From Flavobacterium lotistagni (GTDB lineage Bacteria; Bacteroidota; Bacteroidia; Flavobacteriales; Flavobacteriaceae): a stretch of 64,000 nt of DNA. Both the position numbers and the translations under genes were made by a program. A model generated the notes under the pieces. It was not told the origin of the DNA, did not search any database, and saw nothing but the letters and a program-made list of their open reading frames with translations. Positions 27,522 to 33,585 of the stretch are shown piece after piece. Position 1 is the stretch's first letter, and the number at the start of each line of letters is the position of its first letter. The DNA lies in NCBI RefSeq assembly GCF_011392125.1, contig NZ_JAAJBU010000003.1:124001-188000 (forward strand). The letters run 5' to 3'.

Positions 27522-27615
27522 CAGGAGCCGGGAACCTGCTGTGCGCTACTATCTTTTGTTCTGAACCCCAGAACAAAAGGATAACCGCTTCCATCAGGGC
27601 TAGGGCAATCGGTTA
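27522..27615 (-). repeat. Structured intergenic element, copy R4
   Basis: On the minus strand the core is CCCTGATGGAAGCGG, a long hairpin, then GCGCACAGC. The inner stem is 14 bp (27550-27563 with 27569-27583, one bulge). The outer AACC / GGTT pairing is at 27533-27536 and 27611-27614. It lies between the divergent retropepsin and tatD genes and ends just before the tatD -7 box. Confidence 0.7.
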
Positions 27616-27621
27616 AAGTTG

Positions 27622-27629
27622 TACTTTTG
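27622..27629 (+). promoter_or_regulatory. -7 box of the TatD gene
   Basis: TACTTTTG fits TAnnTTTG and lies 21 bases before the ATG. No TTG is found at the usual distance; the repeat element occupies that stretch. Confidence 0.4.
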
Positions 27630-27650
27630 CGGTCAAATCAAAAACAGGTT

Positions 27651-28418
27651 ATGATTCTTACCGATACCCACACGCACCTATATAGTGATGAGTTTGACAC
27701 CGACCGCAACGCCATGATGCAACGCGCCATAGCCGCCGGAGTGAGCCGCTTTTTTGTTCCCGCCATCGATTCTAGTTGTACTGCTTCAATGTATGAGTTG
27801 GAAAAAAATTATCCGGACAACGTTTTTCTGATGATGGGTTTGCATCCGACCTACGTTAAAGACAACTACCAAGAAGAACTACAGCACGTAGAGCAGGAAT
27901 TGTCTAAAAGAAAATTCTACGCCATCGGTGAAATCGGCATTGATTTGTATTGGGACAAAACGCACTTGCGTGAACAACAACAAGCCTTTCGCCACCAAAT
28001 CCGGTTGGCCAAGCAATACAAACTGCCCATCATCATCCATTGCCGCGAAGCTTTCGACGAAATTTTCGAGGTACTCCAAGCCGAGCAATCGCCAGAACTT
28101 TTCGGTATTTTCCATTGTTTTACCGGCACTTATGAGCAAGCTTTAAAAGCGATTTCCTTGAATATGAAACTCGGCATCGGCGGTGTGGTCACGTTTAAAA
28201 ATGGCAAGATTGACCAGTTTTTGCACCAAATCGATTTACGTCATATTGTGCTCGAAACTGATTCGCCTTACTTGGCTCCAAACCCTTATCGCGGCCAACG
28301 AAACGAAAGTGGTTATTTGCTTGGTGTAGCCAACAAACTGGCAGAAATTTATCAAATACCTACAGCAGAAATCGCCCGCATCACTACCGAAAATTCTAGG
28401 CAGGTTTTTGGCATTTAA
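27651..28418 (+). CDS. TatD-family metal-dependent DNase
   Basis: The 255-residue metallohydrolase has a TIM-barrel fold. Metal ligands are visible in order: DTHTHLY (the HxH motif), GEIGIDLYW (Glu), IIIHCREA (His), FHCFTG (His) and LETDSPYLAPNPYRGQRNE (Asp). TatD enzymes act as 3'-5' exonucleases or deoxyribonucleases in DNA repair and RNA quality control. The ATG at 27651 is chosen because the -7 box lies upstream of it and inside the longer frame from 27627. Confidence 0.95.
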   Translation: MILTDTHTHLYSDEFDTDRNAMMQRAIAAGVSRFFVPAIDSSCTASMYELEKNYPDNVFLMMGLHPTYVKDNYQEELQHVEQELSKRKFYAIGEIGIDLYWDKTHLREQQQAFRHQIRLAKQYKLPIIIHCREAFDEIFEVLQAEQSPELFGIFHCFTGTYEQALKAISLNMKLGIGGVVTFKNGKIDQFLHQIDLRHIVLETDSPYLAPNPYRGQRNESGYLLGVANKLAEIYQIPTAEIARITTENSRQVFGI

Positions 28419-28483
28419 TACAAAAAGTAGCCGAAGTTCTCAATTAATTTCGTTCATTTGCGCTACTTAAAAGAATCATTACA

Positions 28484-29620
28484 ATGCAGAAATTTGATGC
28501 GATTCGCCCGTTTTATGACGCTGAGGTCAATCAAGGAATCCGTTCCTCGATCCACCACCCGATGATGAAAGCGCTGATGAGCTTCACTTTTCCCGATACG
28601 CCCGAAGAGGTTTGGAAAGAGCAATTGCTCAAAACCCATTCGATTCGCGATTTCCAATGCAATTTTATTTACCAATCCTTGCAGCGTGTGTTGCAAAAAA
28701 CCTCAGACGGTTTTACCACTTCAGGCTTTGAAAAGTTAGAGAAAAACACCGCTTATCTGTTCATCTCGAACCACCGCGATATCATTCTAGACACTTCGCT
28801 ACTGAACGCTGCCTTGTTCGAACATGGCTTGGTAATGACTGCTTCGGCCATTGGCGATAACTTGGTCAAGAAATCTTTTTTACTCACGCTCTCCAAACTC
28901 AATCGCAACTTTTTGGTCTTACGCGGTTTGCCACCCAGAGAACTTTTGCAAAGCTCAAAACTCATGGCCGAATACATCCACCAACTCTTGCGCCGCGAGA
29001 ACCGTTCGGTCTGGATTGCCCAACGCGAAGGCCGCACCAAAGATGGCAACGATGCCACACATACCGGCGTTTTGAAAATGCTGGCCATGGCTGCCGATGA
29101 CGAGAACCTGATGGGCTATTTCAAAAAGCTCAAAGTGGTTCCGGTTTCCATATCCTACGAATACGACCCGACCGACGCGCTAAAGATGCCGCAACTTTTA
29201 GCAGAAGCCAACAACGAAATCTACATCAAAGAAAAGAACGAAGATTTCATGACTTTGCTCAGCGGTATCATGGGCCAAAAGAAACGCATTCACATGCATG
29301 TGGGCGATATCCTCGATACCGAACTCGACCAAATTGCCGCCGAGAACGACAACGCGAACAAGCAAATTCAAGCGCTGGCGCAAGTTATTGACGATGCTAT
29401 CCTGAGCAGCTACAAACTTTGGCCTACGAATTACATCGCCTACGATTTGCTGCACAAAACCAACCTGTATGCCGGCCAATACACCGAGAACGAAAAAATG
29501 CTTTTCGAGAGAAGGCTCGACATCAAGATTGACCAAGACAATCCGGTGGCTTTCGAAGGTTTCTTGAATATGTACGCCAATCCGGTGGTCAATAAAATGA
29601 AATACCAGAATGCTCACTAA
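28484..29620 (+). CDS. Glycerol-phosphate-type acyltransferase (PlsC-like)
   Basis: The 378-residue protein has acyltransferase motif I as SNHRDIILD (catalytic His-Asp), a mid motif RGLPPRELLQSSKL, and motif III as AQREGRTKDGND. The family transfers fatty acyl groups to glycerol-phosphate lipids at the cytoplasmic membrane face. No clear TM helix is seen, so it is probably peripheral. The sequence is longer than simple PlsC enzymes (about 240 residues), with an extra C-terminal half of unknown role. It overlaps the asparaginase gene by 11 bases. Confidence 0.85.
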   Translation: MQKFDAIRPFYDAEVNQGIRSSIHHPMMKALMSFTFPDTPEEVWKEQLLKTHSIRDFQCNFIYQSLQRVLQKTSDGFTTSGFEKLEKNTAYLFISNHRDIILDTSLLNAALFEHGLVMTASAIGDNLVKKSFLLTLSKLNRNFLVLRGLPPRELLQSSKLMAEYIHQLLRRENRSVWIAQREGRTKDGNDATHTGVLKMLAMAADDENLMGYFKKLKVVPVSISYEYDPTDALKMPQLLAEANNEIYIKEKNEDFMTLLSGIMGQKKRIHMHVGDILDTELDQIAAENDNANKQIQALAQVIDDAILSSYKLWPTNYIAYDLLHKTNLYAGQYTENEKMLFERRLDIKIDQDNPVAFEGFLNMYANPVVNKMKYQNAH

Positions 29621-30635
29621 ACCGAACATACTGCTGATTTATACCGGCGGCACCATCGGGATGATGAAAGATTTCGCTACCGGAGCGCTCAAGGCTTTCA
29701 ACTTCAAAAAATTGCTGCAAAAAATCCCGGAACTGCAACAACTCGATTGCCAGATCGAGACCATTTCGTTCGCCGAGCCGATTGATTCCTCGAACATGAG
29801 CCCGAAACTCTGGGTGAAAATTGCCACCATCATCGAAGAAAATTACGCCAAGTTCGATGGTTTTGTAGTACTGCACGGTTCTGATACGATGTCTTACTCG
29901 GCTTCTGCGCTGAGTTTCATGCTAGAGAATTTATCCAAACCGGTAGTGTTCACCGGCTCTCAGTTGCCCATCGGCGATTTGCGCACCGACGCCAAAGAAA
30001 ACCTGATTACCGCCATCCAAATTGCGTCGTTGCAGCACAAAGGAAAACCAGTGATTGGCGAAGTCTGCCTCTATTTCGAGTACAAGCTCTACCGGGGCAA
30101 CCGCACCACCAAAATCAACGCCGAGCATTTCAACGCCTTCGCTTCGCCCAACTACGCGCCACTAGCCGAATCGGGCGTACACCTGAGAGTGAACCCAGAA
30201 TCGATACTGCCGCGCCACCACAAAAAACTCATCGTCCACAAAGAACTCGACGATCAGGTAGTTGTGCTCAAAATCTTCCCCGGAATTAACCCAACCGTAC
30301 TCACAGCTATTCTAGAAATCCCGAACCTCAAAGGCATCGTACTAGAAACTTACGGCTCGGGCAACGCACCTAGTGAAGCCTGGTTTTTATCGGCACTCAA
30401 AAAGGCTATCAAAAACGGACTGCACATTGTTAACGTCACCCAATGCGCGGGCGGTAGCGTGAACATGGGCCAATACGAAACCAGCACCGGTCTAAAAAAA
30501 ATAGGAGTAATCTCTGGAAAAGACAGCACCACCGAAGCAGCCATTACCAAACTCATGTACTTACTGGGTCAAGAGGTTTCGCCAAGTGTTTTCAAGACCA
30601 TTTTTGAAACCTCGTTGCGCGGCGAACTTTCCTAA
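29610..30635 (+). CDS. ansA: L-asparaginase, type I
   Basis: This enzyme hydrolyses asparagine to aspartate and ammonia. The first catalytic threonine lies in YTGGTIGM (Thr12) and the second triad in LHGSDTM (Thr93, Asp92). The later lysine region is in SQLPIGDLRTDAKEN. There is no signal peptide, so it is the cytoplasmic form. Its start overlaps the acyltransferase by 11 bases, which suggests a two-gene operon, although the two functions are unrelated. Confidence 0.95.
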   Translation: MLTKPNILLIYTGGTIGMMKDFATGALKAFNFKKLLQKIPELQQLDCQIETISFAEPIDSSNMSPKLWVKIATIIEENYAKFDGFVVLHGSDTMSYSASALSFMLENLSKPVVFTGSQLPIGDLRTDAKENLITAIQIASLQHKGKPVIGEVCLYFEYKLYRGNRTTKINAEHFNAFASPNYAPLAESGVHLRVNPESILPRHHKKLIVHKELDDQVVVLKIFPGINPTVLTAILEIPNLKGIVLETYGSGNAPSEAWFLSALKKAIKNGLHIVNVTQCAGGSVNMGQYETSTGLKKIGVISGKDSTTEAAITKLMYLLGQEVSPSVFKTIFETSLRGELS

Positions 30636-30696
30636 AAAATTAAGTTTTTTAATTTCAGAAACTCAAAAAAAATACGGTTATTTGCAGCCGAAAACT

Positions 30697-30783
30697 AGAG
30701 AGGTGTCCGAGTGGTTGAAGGAGCAAGCCTGGAAAGTTTGTATGTGGGCAACTGCATCGAGGGTTCGAATCCCTTCCTCTCTG
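30697..30783 (+). tRNA. tRNA-Ser (anticodon GGA)
   Basis: This is a class II tRNA with a long variable arm. The acceptor stem AGAGAGG (30697-30703) pairs with CCTCTCT (30776-30782), with discriminator G at 30783. The anticodon stem CAAGC / GTTTG encloses loop CTGGAAA, giving anticodon GGA at 30731-30733. The T arm contains GGTTCGAATCC. CCA is not encoded. It reads UCC/UCU codons. Confidence 0.95.
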
Positions 30784-30788
30784 CGAGA

Positions 30789-30820
30789 CAAAAACCGAAG
30801 CGGGTAGCTTCGGTTTTTTT
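30789..30820 (+). terminator. Terminator after tRNA-Ser
   Basis: The stem AACCGAAGC / GCTTCGGTT is followed by seven T. It starts right after the tRNA. Confidence 0.8.
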
Positions 30821-30839
30821 ATTTCCAAAAGTGCGTCGA

Positions 30840-30915
30840 AAGCTCGCTTTCGTAAGCAATTTTGGAAATAAAAAAATAGAGCAGCTTTTCCAAAGCTGCG
30901 GTTTTGTCTTGACCA
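30840..30915 (+). repeat. 76-bp direct repeat, copy 1
   Basis: The copy is identical over 76 bases to 30951-31026. It contains the hairpin GCAGCTTT / AAAGCTGC followed by GGTTTTGT, so each copy looks like a weak terminator. It is non-coding: frames through it do not resemble proteins. Confidence 0.85.
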
Positions 30916-30950
30916 CTGAGCCCTTTTGCGGATCACCGCAGGTAATCCCG

Positions 30951-31026
30951 AAGCTCGCTTTCGTAAGCAATTTTGGAAATAAAAAAATAGAGCAGCTTTT
31001 CCAAAGCTGCGGTTTTGTCTTGACCA
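30951..31026 (+). repeat. 76-bp direct repeat, copy 2
   Basis: This is the second perfect copy, 35 bases after the first (unit length 111). The pair separates tRNA-Ser from the AT-rich restriction-modification island. Confidence 0.85.
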
Positions 31027-31047
31027 TCGAAACCTGTTAGGGATGTG

Positions 31048-31236
31048 TCATTTGCTCTTTCCAAAAGATATATCCAAGCTATATTCACCGTTTGGTTCAC
31101 TGAGCAAGAAGTTTTCAAGTTCGGTTTTGTGGTTAAAGCCGCTTATTTTTTTTCGGTAGTCGGCGGCTAAATCGGGTTGCTCTATTTCAAGTTTTCTGTT
31201 TTTGCTGATGTTTAGGAATTCGGTTTTAATTTTCAA
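31048..31236 (-). CDS. Possible small protein of the island, unknown
   Basis: The 62-residue open frame encodes a hydrophilic, Glu/Lys-rich product (starts MKIKTEFLNISKNRKLEIEQ). No domain is recognised. It is divergent from the methyltransferase gene, with 85 bases of GATC-rich AT-rich DNA between them. It could be a true small gene, a remnant of a longer one, or chance; composition is protein-like but length is too short to be sure. Confidence 0.4.
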   Translation of the reverse strand: MKIKTEFLNISKNRKLEIEQPDLAADYRKKISGFNHKTELENFLLSEPNGEYSLDISFGKSK

Positions 31237-31257
31237 CGTGTTTATAAATTGTTGAAA

Positions 31258-31305
31258 ATGATCATATTATAATTTGTATGATCTAAATATTGATCTAATA
31301 TTTGC
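31258..31305. promoter_or_regulatory. GATC-rich control region before the methyltransferase gene
   Basis: Three GATC sites lie within 36 bp (31260, 31280, 31292). The first two end a perfect inverted repeat GATCATA - 10 bases - TATGATC (31260-31283). The last two begin direct repeats of TGATCTAA 12 bp apart (31279 and 31291). A -7-like TAATATTTG (31297-31305) follows, 16 bases before the ATG. Methylation-sensitive control is an inference. Confidence 0.45.
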
Positions 31306-31321
31306 TGCCAAATGATTTTGT

Positions 31322-31801
31322 ATGAATACATCTTTTGAACGTTGCGAACAAACCAAAGTAGAATGGTTGACTCCTCCTGAGTTAGTAAAAATGTTGGGGG
31401 ATTTTGATTTAGACCCATGTAGTCCAGTTAATGCGCCATTTTACCACGCAAAGCATTATTTTACGATTCAAGATGACGGATTATCTAAAGAATGGTTTGG
31501 TAGGGTTTATATGAATCCTCCCTATGGCAAAGGAATGGAGCTATGGATGGAGAAACTCAAATTACACGGTAATGGTATTGCTTTGATATTTGCTAGAACC
31601 GAAACAAAGTGTTTTTTTGAACATGTTTGGAACGATGCTGATGGAGTTTTATTTGTTAAAGGTAGAATAAAGTTCTATCATGTTAGCGGAGTACAAGCAG
31701 GAACACCGGGTGCGCCAAGTGTTTTTATAGCTTATGGAGTAGAAAATATTTTGGCTCTTGAAAATTCTGGTATTGCTGGTAAACTATTGCGATTACGTTA
31801 G
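31322..31801 (+). CDS. Phage-type DNA N6-adenine methyltransferase (Dam family)
   Basis: The 159-residue protein matches the short phage-type adenine methyltransferases (Pfam Dam, typified by coliphage T1). The S-adenosylmethionine motif region is FDLDPCSP (residues 28-35) and the catalytic motif IV is NPPYG (65-69). N-terminal EWLTPPELV and the final segment GTPGAPSVFIAYG are also typical. It looks full length and active. Some family members methylate GATC, which conflicts with the DpnI-type enzyme next door unless its specificity differs. It lies in AT-rich DNA and converges on the dpnC cassette with 2 bases between stops. Confidence 0.88.
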   Translation: MNTSFERCEQTKVEWLTPPELVKMLGDFDLDPCSPVNAPFYHAKHYFTIQDDGLSKEWFGRVYMNPPYGKGMELWMEKLKLHGNGIALIFARTETKCFFEHVWNDADGVLFVKGRIKFYHVSGVQAGTPGAPSVFIAYGVENILALENSGIAGKLLRLR

Positions 31802-31803
31802 TA

Positions 31804-32004
31804 TCAAATTATTTCGTAGCATATAAATTCGGCAACGTTATATTCACCGTCAAAAATCCATGAATTTTCTTTTAGGAGAATTTTTAAAGCCTCATCTTCA
31901 GTATTCACTTTTTCGACAATTCCAATCACTTGAAGGTTTTCAAACTCTTGTCCATTTGGAGAAAGTGTGTTTCCCTCGGGTGAAATAAAAATGAACTTTT
32001 TCAT
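31804..32004 (-). CDS. Small protein coupled to the DpnI-type gene, possibly DpnD-like
   Basis: The 66-residue acidic protein begins MKKFIFISPEGNTLSPNGQE and ends EFICYEII. Its ATG overlaps the endonuclease stop by 4 bases (ATGA, 32001-32004), so translation is coupled. In pneumococcus the DpnI cassette likewise has a second small gene, dpnD, after dpnC. The KVNTEDEALKILLKEN stretch is loosely reminiscent of the DpnD/PcfM family, but I cannot confirm homology by eye. Confidence 0.7.
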   Translation of the reverse strand: MKKFIFISPEGNTLSPNGQEFENLQVIGIVEKVNTEDEALKILLKENSWIFDGEYNVAEFICYEII

Positions 32005-32771
32005 GGTATGATTTTTTTGTAGTTACCTCGACCCATAAAATCAATGAGTCCTTTGTCACGTAATACTTGTAATTGTTGTCTGATTTTATCTTTTATGAAT
32101 CGATTTTCAGGGTGTTTTGATTTTAATTGTTCTTCAAATTTATAGATTTCATCTAGTGTAAAACTTTCTTTTTTAATTTGTTGTACACAATCTAGAATAT
32201 CCAATATCCAACCCTTAGCTTCTTTGCTTTTATCTCTTAAAAAAAGAGTTTTCTGATAAGTTTCTCTAACGATTTCTTGTTGAATAATTTTAGATTCTTT
32301 CACCAAAAATACCTTTCCGCTATCAGCTACTTTTGAAATATCGATGTTGCATCCGGTCCAACCCGCTCTTTTAGCGGTATCTTTTAAAGGGTTACGTTTG
32401 ATAATAATTTCTGGCGTAAAGAATTGTTTAGGAACAATCATGAAGTTATCTACCTGCCATTGTTTGGTGTAAGTTAAAAAGAAAAAATTGGGATTGTTAT
32501 CTGAATTGATTCGTTCAATCATGGTATTGTAAGCACCATCAGAAATAGTATTTGTTAGTTTACCACTTTTACTTTTAAGTTCGAATTCCTCGCGACATTG
32601 TTTACAATAAAAATCTGCTACGGGTCTATTGTTTTCAAATTCTACAAGCTGATTGTCTCCACAACTAGGGCAATAAGAATTATTCAAAACCCAATGCTCA
32701 GTTAAGAGACGGGCAATTTGAGAATTACTTTGGTAACCCTTTGCAATTTGTGTGTCAAAAGATAAATTCAT
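32001..32771 (-). CDS. dpnC: DpnI-type methyl-directed restriction endonuclease
   Basis: The 256-residue protein aligns along its length with pneumococcal DpnI as I remember it, which cuts GATC only when the adenine is methylated. The catalytic PD-(D/E)xK residues are Asp53, Glu64 and Lys66 (in RPVADFYC and EEFELKSK). The zinc cysteines are Cys34, Cys37, Cys56 and Cys59. The C-terminal winged helix that reads the methyl groups ends with KIRQQLQVLRDKGLIDFMGRGNYKKI. All key residues are intact. Such enzymes defend against Dam-methylated phage or plasmid DNA and require the host's own GATC sites to be unmethylated. The gene is AT-rich compared with its flanks, suggesting transfer. Confidence 0.95.
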   Translation of the reverse strand: MNLSFDTQIAKGYQSNSQIARLLTEHWVLNNSYCPSCGDNQLVEFENNRPVADFYCKQCREEFELKSKSGKLTNTISDGAYNTMIERINSDNNPNFFFLTYTKQWQVDNFMIVPKQFFTPEIIIKRNPLKDTAKRAGWTGCNIDISKVADSGKVFLVKESKIIQQEIVRETYQKTLFLRDKSKEAKGWILDILDCVQQIKKESFTLDEIYKFEEQLKSKHPENRFIKDKIRQQLQVLRDKGLIDFMGRGNYKKIIP

Positions 32772-32820
32772 ATTCTGGTAGTAAATATAAAAAAGGGAAT
32801 TATTATTTCAATAGATGGAA

Positions 32821-33321
32821 TTATTTAGTTGATAACCTTCCATCCCCATCATAAACTCCACTCTCTCTCACCCTCAACCCCCACAACTCCCTTTCTTCTT
32901 TCTCACTAAACCCTTTTTTTGCCTTATAAGCGATGATTTGCTTTGCTCCATGCGCATCGGCTGTCTTGCCTTGGCTTAGATAGTCTGCCAACCATTGCAG
33001 CTTTTGCGCGGCGGCCCTTTTTTGTTCTAATTTTTCCAATCGACGTTGCCGACGCAGGCGTTCGAGTTCTTTCTCGCGCTCGTAGGCCATGAGGCATTCG
33101 TTGAGCAATTTTTCGTTGATGGGCTCCGGATGTTTCTTGGCGTGGGCTTCCCGCTCTTTGAGGTGCGATAGGATTGCGGCTAGTTTTCCTAGGGCAGCGG
33201 TAGGTAGCGAGCGTTTGCCGATTTCAAACATCGAGAACTGGCCTCGGGTGACGCCCAATAGCAAGGCCATGTCTTGTTGGCTTAATCCGAGTAGGGCACT
33301 GAGGGATTCCTTTTTTTTCAT
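32821..33321 (-). CDS. XRE-type helix-turn-helix protein with coiled coil
   Basis: The 166-residue protein has an N-terminal Cro/CI-type helix-turn-helix (LGLSQQDMALLLGVTRGQFSM, about residues 11-32). A long charged coiled-coil-like helix follows (about 70-115, with ELERLRRQRRLEKLEQKRAA), then a basic C-terminal part. It lies 49 bases upstream of dpnC on the same strand and could control it. However, its base composition is like the chromosome, not like the AT-rich cassette. Three palindromic 40-bp repeats precede it and are likely its binding sites. Confidence 0.85.
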   Translation of the reverse strand: MKKKESLSALLGLSQQDMALLLGVTRGQFSMFEIGKRSLPTAALGKLAAILSHLKEREAHAKKHPEPINEKLLNECLMAYEREKELERLRRQRRLEKLEQKRAAAQKLQWLADYLSQGKTADAHGAKQIIAYKAKKGFSEKEERELWGLRVRESGVYDGDGRLSTK

Positions 33322-33365
33322 GACGTTTTTCTTTTGCTTTTGGCGCGAACAAGAATGTTGCCAAC

Positions 33366-33485
33366 TGTTGCAATTTTCAGGTCAAAAGAAATTTGCAACA
33401 ACTGTTGTTGCAATTTGAAATCAAGCTCAAAAATTGCAACACTTTTGTTGCAAAATGAATAGGCGCCGAAAAATTGCAACACTTC
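33366..33485. repeat. Three tandem 40-bp palindromic repeats upstream of the XRE gene
   Basis: Each 40-bp unit begins TGTTGCAA and has TTGCAACA about 20 bases later, so a unit can fold on itself. Units start at 33366, 33406 and 33446. Half-sites alternate in orientation six times, with 40-41 bp between like half-sites (about four helical turns). They lie 45-165 bases upstream of the XRE start codon and are probably operators or a partition-like binding array. Confidence 0.75.
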
Positions 33486-33524
33486 AGCCCAGACTTTGAT
33501 TAACCAGACAAAGGAAATCTGCCC

Positions 33525-33555
33525 AAAAAATAAACCCGACACAAAGGCCGGGTTC
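33525..33555 (-). terminator. Terminator of the TonB-dependent receptor gene
   Basis: On the minus strand the stem AACCCG / CGGGTT (33554-33549 with 33538-33533) is followed by TATTTTTT. It lies about 30 bases beyond the receptor gene stop. Confidence 0.6.
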
Positions 33556-33585
33556 GTTGGTGGTTGGTCATTACTTTCTCAGGTA

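Noticed and set aside
27550..27583. Plain rho-independent terminator between the retropepsin and tatD genes
   Set aside because: The hairpin is the variable part of element R4, has no T run directly after it, and lies between divergent genes.
30711..31040. Frames of about 100 codons on both strands across tRNA-Ser and the 76-bp repeats
   Set aside because: They include the tRNA itself and repeat the same peptide from the duplicated non-coding DNA.
30697..33321. Integrase-type genomic island with att sites at tRNA-Ser
   Set aside because: No integrase gene and no second copy of the tRNA 3' end could be found in the window; the island call rests on composition and gene content only.
32821..33321. 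Classical controller (C) protein of the restriction system
   Set aside because: The protein is longer than C proteins, has a chromosomal base composition unlike the AT-rich cassette, and the methyltransferase is on the other strand; a control link remains possible but unsupported.
33366..33485. Short CRISPR array
   Set aside because: The 40-bp units are palindromic throughout, lack distinct spacers of constant length, and no cas genes are near.
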